Source: Prostheceraeus crozeri
Taxonomy: Eukaryota > Platyhelminthes > Polycladida > Euryleptidae
Assembly (NCBI GenBank): GCA_907163375.1
Contig: CAJQUW010015404.1
Span: 119,866 to 183,865, forward strand
Direction of reading: 5' to 3'
DNA: 64,000 nucleotides
Part shown: positions 8,617-18,291 of the stretch, one piece after another
Layout of the letters: each line of letters opens with the position of its first letter
Numbering within the stretch: position 1 is the stretch's first letter
Translations under genes and position numbers: made by a program
Notes under the pieces: generated by a model
What the model saw: only the letters and a program-made list of their open reading frames with translations
What the model was told of the DNA's origin: nothing
Databases searched by the model: none

Positions 8617-9660
8617 AGTAGTAAGTAAAACTCCACCACTGGACCGCGCAAGATGGCCGCCGTCGCTGATGTCCCCCCCTCCTGTCCGTCGAGTCGGTCG
8701 TGGTGTGCCGCCGTGTTGCTTCGAGTCTGACGTCCCCCCCTCTGGCCGGCCGTCGTAGCGCGCGGTGATGTGCTGTCCAGGTTGGCGTGGTGTGCCGGCC
8801 AGATTGGGAGGGTGGTGTGCCGGCCAGGTTGGGAGGGTGGATTGTCGGAGCTCACCTGAAAAAATCCTAAGTGTCAGAGTGGCTTTGTATGGATAAAATT
8901 TTGAAAATTTTCCAAAGTGTGGCATTTCGACCTGCGACCTTCACCAAAACATTTTTCATCAAATTTCACTGACCCCCTCCCCCCCCGAAAGCAGTCTTCT
9001 AACTTTAGTTCTAGTGGACGGATTTTGTCTTACAGCTACTCGTTTGAAAGACGAGAAAAAACTGCTCGACACCATTTTTGCCGCGAGTCAATCGGACCAG
9101 CCGTTCAAAAGTTAGAGCTGTTACAAGATTTTAGGTCGGAGCTCACCTGAAAAAATCCTAAGTGTCAGAGTGACTTTGTATGGGTAAAATTTTTGAAATT
9201 TTCCAAAGTGTGGCATTTCGACCTGGGACCTTCACCAAAACATTTTTCATCAAATTTCACTGACCCCCTCCTCCCCCGAAAGCAGTCTTCTAACTTTAGT
9301 TCTAGTGGACGGATTTTGTCTTACAGCTACTCGTTTGAAAGAGGAGAAAAAACTGCTCGACGACATTTTTTCCGCGAGTCAATCGGACCAGCCGTTCAAA
9401 AGTTAGAGCTGTCACAAGATTTTAGGTCGGAGCTCACCTGAAAAAATCCTAAGTGTCAGAGTGACTTTGTATGGGTAAAATTTTGAAAATTTTCCAAAGT
9501 GTGGCATTTCGACCTGGGACCTTCACCAAAACATTTTTCATCAAATTTCTCTGAACGAGGGGGGGAGGGGGGGTCAGTGAAATTTGTCCCAGGTCGAAAT
9601 TCGGAAGTTTTAAATTTTTCAAAATTTTCACCACACTGGAGCTCTCACACTTAGGAATTT
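8617..9660. repeat. Left terminal inverted repeat of Polinton B
   Basis: The outer about 230 bp is GC-rich (CCGGCC and GTCCCCCCC blocks) and matches the right end 31,070-31,303 inverted, apart from a 28-bp extra duplication here. Next come 291-bp tandem units, then an inverted partial unit with G-runs near 9,559-9,576. A YY1-like word (AAGATGGCCGCC) lies about 35 bases from the tip and is mirrored at the right end. Confidence 0.85.
8844..9560. repeat. 291-bp tandem repeats inside the left Polinton terminal repeat
   Basis: Units start with GTCGGAGCTCACCTG at 8,844, 9,135 and 9,426, a regular 291-bp period; the third is partial. The units are nearly identical. Related but less regular units occur in the right end of this element (30,480-31,070) and at the end of copy A. 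Confidence 0.85.
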
Positions 9661-9837
9661 TTTCACTTGTGGCATGTTACATGGACATGTGCTGACGCAC
9701 CCACTTCCCGTGGTCACATGAGAATGCTTCAGGTGTCATATGATAGAGAATAATGAGACGATTCGTTTGCAACAAACCGCATGTCGCTACGATGAATACT
9801 TTCGGAGATAGAAGCATTTTAAGTTTTCTTCCGAGCA

Positions 9838-9845
9838 TATATAAA
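9838..9845 (+). promoter_or_regulatory. TATA box of the first left-arm gene
   Basis: TATATAAA lies in GAGCATATATAAACCCCC. A splice donor-like GAGGTAAG follows at about 9,890, and a pyrimidine-poor TTACAG acceptor lies at about 10,450, just before the ATG at 10,470. This suggests a 5' untranslated intron of about 560 bp with no gene inside. Confidence 0.6.
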
Positions 9846-10469
9846 CCCCCGACAACGTAAGTCTGATCACTTCATCGAAAGACGAGGTAAGCGACGGTCG
9901 TCGCTCTGAGCTCCCGATATCGGGTGTTTCAAAGGACTATATCTTTTGAAGTAGGCAAGCTATCTTCTTACTTCAAAGTTTGTATGATAGAGTTTTATTA
10001 TGTCTTTACTACTGATAAATTTTTTTAAAAGTAGTATGAGTACTAAAATGCGGAATTTTTTTAAAAATTCTTAATTTTCAGTTTTTTCAAAGTTTTAACA
10101 TGTAGACTAAGGTTTTCAAGTATGCTGAGTTCAAATCTACTATCAGATTTGAAATTTAACTCAGTCTGAGGCAGCTTTGAGGGGTTAGATCCCAGCTACT
10201 GATCACTACCTTTGACTCGGTGTTGCTGTTACCACTTCGGAGCAGTGACAATGATGTCTTCAGCTGTAAAGAGCGGGTATCGGGGAAGATCTTTCACTTC
10301 CCTAGTGATCAGTACAAGGCCTTCGGGCTGTCGACGGGATCGAGTGCCACTCACTATACTCAAATCTATAATTCGTCACTAAGTGTAATGCTTTAGGAAT
10401 ATGACTGTACTACATGATTCCAAACTTATACAAATTTCATTATCTTACAGTTAACAAGAAATCTCAGGC

Positions 10470-11636
10470 ATGGCTAACGACAAAAATAGAAAATTCCACA
10501 TTAAAATGTGTACATGTGGGCGAATCAATCGCAGTGCGGACGCCAAGGCGCATGTCAAGAAGGCGGGCACCGACCACATGATTATCCTGAATAGGGTTGC
10601 GTGTGTGAAGTGTAGAGTGTTGAAGGGTGATGAGGATGAGGCGCGTTTTTACAGAGTGCATGCTGACTGTAGTGGAGGTTTGGTGAATGACTTGCGATTC
10701 ACGCAGTTGATTGTTGAAGAGAGGGAGCGAATGTTGGCGATAGAGCGAGAGGGCAAGGTTGAGAATGTTGTTGAGAATGATGAGTTGGCGAGAGCAGTTG
10801 CGTCGTTGGAGGCTGAAATTGGGCGAAAGAGAGTGCTTGAGAGTGATGATGAGGATGATGTGGATTTAGATAGGGAGCGTGTGAGGAAGCGTGTGAGGAA
10901 GTTGAGCTCTTCGTCGTCGGAGGTGTCAAACATTGTCATCACCGACCCCCCGAAGAGCTCATCTTCCCCAAAAGTGAAGAGTGGTGGGATTCGTAAGCAG
11001 TCGGCGAGATGGTTGAAGGATGAAGAGAAGAGGCATGTATCGCAGCAGATGGCGCATGATTTGTTGATAAATAAGTATGAGAGTTTGAAGAAGGTGAAGG
11101 ATGAAGTCGTGAAGGAGTTGGATGAGTTGAAAAAGAAGGAACTGAAGTCGAAGGAGGTAGCGGATGAGAATATTCGAATGAGGCGTAGTGGGACTGATTT
11201 GAAGAATGAGACGCGAGAGTTGGAAGAGAAGAATGATGACTGTGAGAAGAGGGCGAGTGCTGCGGAGAGAAGAATGAGAGATGCAGAATCGAAGTTTGAG
11301 GAGATGATGAAGGAGATGACTGTGTTGAGAGCGAGGAATGTTGAGTTGGAGAGGAATGTGGCTCGGCGGGGTGATGAGAGGCAGGCGTATGAGAAGTTGG
11401 AGCGCATGAGGGATGAGTGGAATCGTGTGAATGAGGATAGGTTGTTTGAGTTTCACATCCCTATTCGGGATAATCATTTGGATGGACAAGTCCTTGTAAA
11501 TCAAAGTCTCGACGAGTCCATCATATGTTACAACGGCCATCCAACCAAAAAATGCCTACATGCCAGCCTGAGAATGCGCGGTCATCTGCACAAATTTTCA
11601 ATTCGGAAGCGCGCGAGACTACCTAAGGATGGCTAA
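10470..11636 (+). CDS. Cys-cluster plus long coiled-coil protein of Polinton left arm
   Basis: A 388-residue intact frame. Residues 1-70 hold a cysteine/histidine cluster (MCTCGRINRS, ACVKCRV, VHADCSGG), a possible zinc-binding head. From about residue 85 to 330 it is highly charged and heptad-like, with many Glu, Lys and Arg, and a basic patch RVRKRVRK near 130-137. This predicts a coiled coil with a nuclear signal. The codon third positions are rich in G and T (GAG, AAG, TTG), unlike the late genes. The long minus-strand open frames here are shadows of this pattern. No family recognised. A histone-type stem-loop follows at 11,752. Confidence 0.6.
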   Translation: MANDKNRKFHIKMCTCGRINRSADAKAHVKKAGTDHMIILNRVACVKCRVLKGDEDEARFYRVHADCSGGLVNDLRFTQLIVEERERMLAIEREGKVENVVENDELARAVASLEAEIGRKRVLESDDEDDVDLDRERVRKRVRKLSSSSSEVSNIVITDPPKSSSSPKVKSGGIRKQSARWLKDEEKRHVSQQMAHDLLINKYESLKKVKDEVVKELDELKKKELKSKEVADENIRMRRSGTDLKNETRELEEKNDDCEKRASAAERRMRDAESKFEEMMKEMTVLRARNVELERNVARRGDERQAYEKLERMRDEWNRVNEDRLFEFHIPIRDNHLDGQVLVNQSLDESIICYNGHPTKKCLHASLRMRGHLHKFSIRKRARLPKDG

Positions 11637-11735
11637 CTTGGTAAGTGAAAAGTAAATAAGATAGTATATCCTATTCTAATACATGTCATTTTCATTGCAG
11701 ATCTTAGCCCGCCTTCACCACCCCATCACGACACT

Positions 11736-11875
11736 CCGAGAACGAACCATCGGCTCTCTTAAGGGCCACCTAGGGGCAAGACATGATAGAACCTCCACCC
11801 GGTTTGCCCTGGGCAGTCTTCGGACTGGCGAATGCTATCATTAAGTTGAATCTGCTATCAGTCAACTTGAACGTT
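11736..11875 (+). repeat. 140-bp accessory-arm repeat, unit 1
   Basis: The unit runs from CCGAGAACGAACCATCGGCT to CAGTCAACTTGAACGTT. It starts with a histone-type stem-loop and ends with a hairpin AAGTTGA...TCAACTT. A TATA box lies 18 bases beyond its end. Units 2 and 3 are nearly identical. Confidence 0.9.
11752..11767 (+). terminator. Histone-mRNA-type 3' stem-loop, unit 1
   Basis: GGCTCTCTTAAGGGCC forms a 6-bp stem (GGCTCT/AGGGCC, one G-U pair) with loop CTTA, followed by ACC. This fits the metazoan histone stem-loop pattern GGCYCT-TTTM-AGRGCC-ACC except for the first loop base. GGGGCAAGA six bases later resembles the U7-binding downstream element of sea urchin histone genes (CAAGAAAGA). 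It lies about 115 bases after the stop of the 388-residue gene. Confidence 0.6.
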
Positions 11876-11892
11876 GCGTCGCGTTAGAGGGG

Positions 11893-11900
11893 TATATAAA
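11893..11900 (+). promoter_or_regulatory. TATA box of the 101-residue gene
   Basis: TATATAAA lies 31 bases before the ATG at 11,932. The start region between them is TCATTTCATTTCATTTCAAT, resembling repeated histone-type cap words (YCATTCR). Confidence 0.65.
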
Positions 11901-11931
11901 CCACTGCCTCTCATTTCATTTCATTTCAATC

Positions 11932-12237
11932 ATGCAGACGCCGAACAGTCAAGTCAGCTCTCCTCGCGGACCGCAGTTAAGGCCGCGAAATTTATTTGAG
12001 GAATTTGTCAGGCTAGAGGAGCAAGACAGAGTTTACAATAATCTTGCTCGGATTGGCAATCCGATGACAGCAACTGTTGTCAATCCAACGAAATGGCGCT
12101 ACATTCCACTTTTTAGCCACGTGCCAGTTAGCGTGGAAGTCGACACTGCTACCAAAGAGAGAGTCAAAGACTCTCTCAGCAGAATTGGTGGGTGTAAGAT
12201 GACGTTACTCCCGAGAACGAACCATCGGCTCTCTTAA
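11932..12237 (+). CDS. Small left-arm Polinton protein, 101 aa
   Basis: Starts MQTPNSQVSSPRGPQLRPRN and contains NPTKWRYIPLFSHVPVSVEV. No family recognised. It has its own TATA box and start region. The frame ends inside the histone-type stem-loop of unit 2 (TCTCTTAAG), so the last dozen codons overlap the RNA processing signal. Possibly the natural stop was lost or the 3' end was acquired later. The short 'KWRY'-like segment echoes RWKYLQYD in the gene at 13,472-13,918. Confidence 0.5.
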   Translation: MQTPNSQVSSPRGPQLRPRNLFEEFVRLEEQDRVYNNLARIGNPMTATVVNPTKWRYIPLFSHVPVSVEVDTATKERVKDSLSRIGGCKMTLLPRTNHRLS

Positions 12238-12350
12238 GGGCCACCATGGGGCAAGACATGATAGAACCTCCACCCGGTTTGCCCTGGGCAGTCTCCGGAC
12301 TAGCGAATACTATCATTAAGTTGAATCTGCTATCAGTCAACTTGAACGTT
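12211..12350 (+). repeat. 140-bp accessory-arm repeat, unit 2
   Basis: Same unit as 11,736-11,875 with a handful of differences (ACCATGGGG for ACCTAGGGG). A TATA box follows 65 bases after its end. Confidence 0.9.
12227..12242 (+). terminator. Histone-mRNA-type 3' stem-loop, unit 2
   Basis: GGCTCTCTTAAGGGCC followed by ACCATGGGGCAAGACATG, the same stem, loop, flank and CAAGA downstream word as unit 1. It serves as the likely 3' end of the 101-residue gene. Confidence 0.6.
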
Positions 12351-12415
12351 ATGAAGTCGATTGCCATCCCTGAAGCATTCTGATTCGCTGTTGAGCAATT
12401 AATTGTTGAAAACTC

Positions 12416-12423
12416 TATATAAG
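12416..12423 (+). promoter_or_regulatory. TATA box and CATTC cap word of the 84-residue gene
   Basis: TATATAAG is followed 28 bases downstream by TCATTCA at 12,444-12,450, an exact fit to the histone cap motif YCATTCR at the expected initiation distance. The ATG follows at 12,464. Confidence 0.65.
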
Positions 12424-12463
12424 CCAGAAGATTGTAGTGCTTCTCATTCAATTTTAAGTCACG

Positions 12464-12718
12464 ATGAAAGCAACATCTACTAGCACCATTCCCGTCTTCA
12501 TCGATGAAGACAACGCCATTCCCGAGTTCATCATCCTCGACGAGTGGGATGAAGAGGATGATAAGAAGGGGAAGATCGAGAAGATCGTTTGGACGGATGG
12601 GGTGTGGACTCCGAATACCACTCGCATCCGAAAGGTGCCAGATACACCAGCACGACCTCGGCGGTATAGGGTCTATGACAACTTAACCGTCATACCCATT
12701 GACTATTCCAGCCAATAG
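12464..12718 (+). CDS. Small acidic left-arm Polinton protein, 84 aa
   Basis: Begins MKATSTSTIPVFIDEDNAIP, with an acidic patch DEWDEEDDKKGK and then IVWTDGVWTPNTTRIRKVPD. No family recognised. It ends 34 bases before the third stem-loop and has its own TATA box and cap word. It may be an early regulatory or host-interaction protein; this is a guess from size and position. Confidence 0.5.
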   Translation: MKATSTSTIPVFIDEDNAIPEFIILDEWDEEDDKKGKIEKIVWTDGVWTPNTTRIRKVPDTPARPRRYRVYDNLTVIPIDYSSQ

Positions 12719-12736
12719 TCAACTTAAATTCACACC

Positions 12737-12876
12737 CCGAGAACGAACCATCGGCTCTCTTAAGGGCCACCATGGGGCAAGACATGATAGAACCTCCACG
12801 CGGTTTGCCCTGGGCAGTCTTTGGACTGGCGAATACTATCATTAAGTTGAATCTGCTATCAGTCAACTTGAACGTT
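12737..12876 (+). repeat. 140-bp accessory-arm repeat, unit 3
   Basis: Third near-identical unit, placed after the 84-residue gene. No clear rightward gene follows it, so here it may serve only as a 3' end. Confidence 0.9.
12753..12768 (+). terminator. Histone-mRNA-type 3' stem-loop, unit 3
   Basis: GGCTCTCTTAAGGGCC then ACCATGGGGCAAGACATG. It lies 34 bases after the stop of the 84-residue gene, within the usual spacing in histone mRNAs. Confidence 0.65.
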
Positions 12877-13324
12877 GCAAATGAAGTTCGGTGTAATACT
12901 TCCTTCCGACGGGCGTTCCTGTAAAGGGCGGCGGTGAAACCCGTAGCTATGTATACCGCAAGGGACATTCGGCAATGGTCAATCTTGTTAAACCTCTCTG
13001 CGTCATGTTTGCAAGTGATTGCCTCTGTCTCAACGTAGTATGCATTCGCGCCAGGGTGACATTTAGCCAACTGTCGAAGGTTACCTTATAAACTTTCCAT
13101 TGCATACGTTATGAGAACCATGAGTTCTACCTGTCTCTATCAATGAGACGAATTGATGAATGGAATGAAATGGGAGGACACTCACGCGCCACACGCAACA
13201 TAACACACTTCTCTCTTCCGTAGTCTAACAAGCTCTTTACACATGGATCGCAGTCGATTGCTATCCCTGTATCAGAAGTGTAAGCTATCTTAATTTTATT
13301 TGACACTATTTCATCTATCATCAT
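12877..13324 (-). CDS. Possible small leftward gene with Cys residues
   Basis: Two short leftward frames, 13,127-13,324 (MMIDEIVSNKIKIAYTSDTG) and about 12,880-13,070 (MAKCHPGANAYYVETEAITC), have ordinary-looking composition and lie either side of a GT...AG interval, so they could be exons of one small gene. The second frame continues into the 140-bp repeat, which is probably not coding. Function unknown; weakly supported. Confidence 0.25.
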
Positions 13325-13471
13325 CGCCCATATGAAATGTTTTAAGATTTACAAGTTAGACTAAGCGTGCTACTATTTCCAAATGAAAAAGTATACATGG
13401 TTAAATCATCCACTGAAGCCCCATTCAAGTAAGTCAGTATGAAAGCAAAGATAATACGAAATAAAAATTTA

Positions 13472-13918
13472 TTATGGCATGTATTTCAAAAGGTCTTCAT
13501 CGTCAATATCGTCCCAGAGTCTGGCTTCACATAGATCGCAAAAACAGTTCACTTGCTTTAATCGTTCTTCCACTGCGAGCCTCACTTTGTCGATATACTC
13601 CCACTCCGCCATAGTTCGTGGCTGGGAGTTAGGGGTGTACCACTCATATAATTGGTGGAGGAATTTGGTGCTGGTGATCTCCATCACATCGTCAGTATCG
13701 TACTGGAGATACTTCCACCTCACGCCTGTTAAGTCGGGACACTCCTTCTCACATACACTCTCTTCGTCGTCCGCTGGTAATGACAACTTTCTGATATTGT
13801 CCAGTCGGTACACCTTCTCTACCTTCCCCTTCGTTGGAGCGTTTGGTGCAACGAGCGCCTTTGGTGTTGAGCATGGAGAAGAGAATTTTGTGTTTGGTGT
13901 TGTCGGAGGGCTTGTCAT
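13472..13918 (-). CDS. Left-arm Polinton hypothetical protein, 148 aa
   Basis: Leftward intact frame. The N-terminus is low-complexity (Thr, Ser, Pro, Ala). The middle reads VEKVYRLDNIRKLSLP and TGVRWKYLQYDTDDVMEITS, and the C-terminus has CFCDLCEARLWDDIDDEDLL, with a CxCxxC cluster. No family recognised. An AATAAA-type signal lies just past its stop at about 13,460 on the minus strand, so this gene probably uses ordinary polyadenylation, in contrast to the rightward neighbours. Confidence 0.55.
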   Translation of the reverse strand: MTSPPTTPNTKFSSPCSTPKALVAPNAPTKGKVEKVYRLDNIRKLSLPADDEESVCEKECPDLTGVRWKYLQYDTDDVMEITSTKFLHQLYEWYTPNSQPRTMAEWEYIDKVRLAVEERLKQVNCFCDLCEARLWDDIDDEDLLKYMP

Positions 13919-14175
13919 GTTGACTGTGAATAATAACTTTGAAATGTTTTCTAATTCTTAAGTATCAACAAGCAACCAATCAGAATGAACAGCCAATGAA
14001 TGATGAATATGAAAGTATATATGTAAAGTGACATTCGTGTCATTTCACTCTGTCTTTGTGACATATAAGTGAAGTGTTCTCTGGCGAATTCTATATTTGA
14101 GGCGTACAAGTGAACTGCTCTCTCGTGAAGTCTCTATGTTGTTGAAGTATCAACCTTAAACTCGATTTCGTTGAA
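13919..14175. promoter_or_regulatory. Bidirectional promoter between the 148-aa gene and the polymerase
   Basis: Two CCAAT words (13,976-13,980 and 13,993-13,997) lie between the divergent genes. A rightward TATA box, TATATATG, is at 14,016-14,023, followed by CATTCG (14,032) and TCATTTCACTC (about 14,040), at the right distance for initiation. Confidence 0.55.
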
Positions 14176-17100
14176 ATGGTAAGTTGAAAATTTCTTCACT
14201 CATCTCCCTCAAACGTGTGGCTAATAGCATCTTCCTCAATTTCAGGCATCAACTTCATCACCAACGCCCTCCCTTCTCGAGGAAAGTTTAGAGTTGTTGA
14301 GTGAAGGTAGGTTGTAACAATACACTGAGACTTGAACAGAGATGATAGAATGACTTCTCTTTCAGGTGATGTGAGTTCCAGCTCAGGACTCTCGCGACAA
14401 GGCAACGAGTGGGAATGTGCCGAATGCGGACATATGTTTACAAGGAAGCACAGTCTCCTTCGACACATCAAACAACGTGTGTGTCAACGCAAAGCGGCAT
14501 CAATCTCCGGAGGTGAAGTTGATTCTGACGATGACATCTCCTTTCCTTGCGATTTGTGCCCTCTTTCTTTTGATAGTCACTTTCAGCGATCTTCACACAG
14601 ACTTCAACACACGCATGCAAATGATCACTACACCAACGGTACCTCTACCATCTCCCTCATTAATGTTTCACATAATAATTTAGTACGCGACTACTGTATG
14701 GAGTCCAATACTCAAATAGTAGATTTTCCTGAGTGGCTCCTTCAAAATTCTAACATTATCGAAGCGCTCTTCAACAATTTAGACAATTTTAGAATGAAGG
14801 CGCTCATCTACCTCAAACTAAAATATATTAAGATAGATTTTCAAACGGGTCAAGTGACGGAGAGAATACAGTTTCATGTTCCTTCCTCTTCCGCAACTGA
14901 AGTTGTAGACTGTGAGTCTTGGCTAAATTTTCACATTCAATGTTTAAAATCAAATGTAGATAAGTTCAATGAGCGCGACAGCGCTCTCATTTTTGATGGT
15001 GTGGACTCAGCCATATTCAAAATTTCCCTATTAGAAAGTCATGCAGCTCGAGGCACATTTAAACTACCAAAAACGTTGTATAATAAGAAAGCTGTCATCA
15101 ATGTCGATTGTACATCACAGTGTTTCATATAGTCCTATCCTATTCCATTATATGATATCAACGCGCACCGAGATCGCACCTATTATAGACAATAACTAGA
15201 CTTTGTAAGGTTGTGATAGTAAAACATGAAATTCAAAGATGTAGAAACGTTATAAGATTAAAATTGTCGTTCACGTGTGGGAGAAGGGGTTGAAGGGTGC
15301 CCGCTATAATTCACGTTCAACTTGTTATGAACGTGTAGTCAACCTCTTATTAGTAAAACAAGATGATAGCGAGGAATGGCACTACTGTGGTATTCCCAAA
15401 ATCTCTCGCTTGTACACTCACTTGGGGCACTCTAAAAGTGGTGAATATTTTGTATGCGACAACTGCATCCGCTCCTTTTGGAGTAAAGATAAATTTGAAA
15501 CTCACTATGAATGGTGCAAGCGAGGTAAATTACAAATGGAACGCATGCCCAAAGATAAAATATTTTCACATAGGGATAATGGTGACGAATTAAGTCCCCT
15601 GCGTGTCATTTACGCAGACATAGAATGCTACATTGATGATATCATCCCCAAGCCAGCAGCCATATCCTGCTATGAAGTATGGCATGACCACTTTAGGAAT
15701 AGACAAAACAAAATGCATACTTGGCAAGGTGAAGATTGCATTTCAAAATTTCTAGAATTTCTCGAACAGGCTGCTAAATTTCAACAATCATATGATTCTC
15801 ATTTGCAGCGTAAGTCACTACATATGTCAGATGAAGACAAACAAAAATTTGAAAGTTGCACATCGTGCCCTAAATGTCATAAAACGTTTGATGACGATAA
15901 AATTAAGAAAGTGCGTGATCATGATCACATCACTGGTAAATTTAGAAACGCACTCTGCTCCAAATGTAACTTTTCACTTAGGTTGAGACGTCGTGTACTA
16001 CCCGTCATTTTGCATAACTTTAAGGGCTATGACAGTCATATGCTCATAAAAGGAGGGTTGAGCCAGATGAAATCGTGGCAGTTTAATGTAATAGCACAAA
16101 CGAGAGAAAAATTCATGGCAATGACAGCAAAAGTACCAGTAGATAAAACTAAAGAAAATAAGACAGTCTTCTTCGAAATAAAATTTTTAGATTCATTTCA
16201 ATTCATGTCAGCGTCACTAGCTTCTCTCGTTCGAAATCTCAAGTTTCTTCCCCATAGTCAAACTTTGAAGAAACACTATCCAAACTTAACGGATGAAATA
16301 ATCACTCGCAAAGGAGTCTTTCCTTATGCGTATTTTAGCTCAATGTCTAAACTAAATGAAACAACCCTTCCTTCCATTAACAAATTCCAAAACGATTTGA
16401 CGGGTCAAGATTGTCCAGTAGAAGATTATGAACATGCTCAAGAGGCATGGTTAAAATTTGATTGTAAAACGTTTGGCGATTATATGATCGCTTACTTAGA
16501 ATTAGATGTCATTTTGCTGGCTGATGTCTTTCAGGAATTTCGACGTGGCCTTAGAAGAAGACAAATTAGATCCTGTCCACTTTGTCAGTCTACCAGCCAT
16601 GTCCTTTAAATCAGCCTTTAAAATGACTGGTGAGACCATTCATCTCTTACAAGACCCGGAGATGTATAATATATTTGAGCGCGGAATACGCGGTGGTCTC
16701 ACATTTGTAAATAAACATCATATAAAATCTGAAACAGTAGGTGATGATCATATCCACCTAAAGTACTATGACCAAAATGATTTATATGGTAGTTCACTGT
16801 CTAAACCACTACCTCATTCCGAGTTTAGTTGGTTAAATCAAGATGAGCTTGAGTATTACTCCAACCCTTCAAACATACTGAAGATTCCAGATGAAGGTGA
16901 TTGGGGATATTATTTTGAAGTGGATTTGATTTATCCAAATAGCATTAAAAATAAAAATTTCCCACTCGCACCTGAATCTGGTGAAGTGACTAAAGATATG
17001 TTTTCACCATTCATGTCACAATTTCATAATAACTTAACAGAGTGTGGACAGCCAAGATACAAACCATGCCGCAAACTTTTACTCACCCAATATGATAAGA

Positions 17101-18113
17101 AAAATTATCTCGTACACTTCTGCATACTAAAATTCTATTTAGAAATGGGCATGCTTCTAAAGTCAGTTCACCGCAGTATCAAATTTAGACAGAAAGCCTT
17201 CCTCAAACCCTACATAGATAGTAACAGTCAAAAACGTGCACTCGCCCAAAATAATTTTGAAAAGGATTTTTATAAATATAAGAATAACAGTCTTTTCGGA
17301 AAGACCATGGAGGATGTTAGAAAACGTATGAACTACAAACTAGTCGTTGATGAACAAAAATATCACAAATTGACCTCATTACCTCTTTTCATTGATAGAG
17401 ACATCATCGATGAGGATCTTGTAGGTGTTAAAATGATAAAATCAGAAGTTGAGTTGTGCAAACCCATCTATATTGGACAAGCCGTTTTAGATTATTCCAA
17501 GCTTGAAATGTATCAACTCTTCTACAAAATATTAAGACCATGCCCTCTCGTAAAAGAGGTTCGCTTGCTGGGTGGTGATACAGATAGTTTCTTTTTAGGA
17601 ATTACCACTCAAAAAGATTTAAATTTTAATGAAGTAGGCAAGTCATTAGAAAAATATTTCGACACATCTATCTACAATCCCACTCATCCACTCTATTCCA
17701 TGCAGAATGAAGCCAAACTTGGTTGTTTTAAGGATGAAACAGCAAGAACGGAAATAGATGAAATGATTCTCCTCCGTCCTAAAATGTATTCCATGAAATT
17801 AAAAGAATGTGCAGATAGTATTAAGCGTGCTAAAGGTATATCATAATCCATTGTTCACAAAATGAAACATCGGTCCTATAAGAAGGCCTATAAAAATAAT
17901 ACTATAACGTTTGTCAATATGACAATCTTAAAATCTCAAATTCATACTGTGAAAACGCACACGTTCAAGAAACGAGCGGTTTCAGCATGGGAGGATAAGA
18001 GGTGTTGGATAGGACATAACACATCTCTTCCACATGGACATCCTGACACAAACATACCTCCACCCAAAAGAATAAAACTCACGCTACCACATTCAGGAGA
18101 TGTATTGACATAA
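14176..18113 (+). pseudogene. polB: Protein-primed family B DNA polymerase of Polinton B (broken)
   Basis: This is the Polinton replicative polymerase. In order there are two C2H2 fingers (CAECGHMFTRKHSLLRHIKQ and CDLCPLSF), a Polinton PolB N-terminal region ending GTFKLPKTLYNKKAVINV, exonuclease motif I (VIYADIECYID), a zinc/HxH segment (CPKCHKTF...VRDHDHITG), FKGYDSHML, exonuclease motif III (YLELDVILLADVF), motif A (YYDQNDLYGSS), motif B (KNNSLFGKTMEDVR), motif C (GGDTDSFFLGI), and a C-terminal segment with AVSAWEDKRCWIG. Introns near the 5' end are likely; the ATG at 14,176 sits directly on a GTAAGT donor. The gene is broken in a few places. It would replicate the element from a terminal protein in the nucleus. 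Confidence 0.9.
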
Positions 18114-18291
18114 TCAACTTTAACTCAGTATTTTCATGTTGCTTTTGTAGATATACATGGTTGTTTTATGTATCGCATGAGATCGTTTCTTCCTTGTGAA
18201 TATATGCCCACAGTCAGCCCATTCCCCCTTTATCTGTGAAAAGACTTTTTCATACACATATTTTTATTTCAATAAACTTATCACAATGACT
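18114..18291. other. Convergent intergenic space with polyadenylation signal
   Basis: Between the rightward polymerase and a leftward gene. TCAATAAACTT at about 18,270 may end the polymerase mRNA. No gene seen. Confidence 0.45.

Noticed and set aside
8538-9441. Open frames in the Polinton left end (His/Thr/Pro-rich and CSSNFT repeats)
   Set aside because: They run through GC-rich tip and tandem-repeat DNA on both strands with no conserved frame between units.
10649-11540. Long minus-strand open frames opposite the coiled-coil gene
   Set aside because: They are Ser/Phe/Leu-rich reversals of the Glu/Lys-rich plus-strand gene and begin and end without signals. They are shadows.
11736-11875. 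140-bp repeat considered as a tRNA-derived SINE or snRNA copy
   Set aside because: I could not find A/B box words or snRNA cores. The unit lies only between the accessory genes, and the stem-loop and TATA context fit regulation better.
12176-13070. Minus-strand frame through the 140-bp repeats with a shared peptide (KLTDSRFNLMIVFASP)
   Set aside because: The shared peptide is simply the reverse reading of the repeat. The plus strand carries stem-loop and promoter signals that explain the conservation better.
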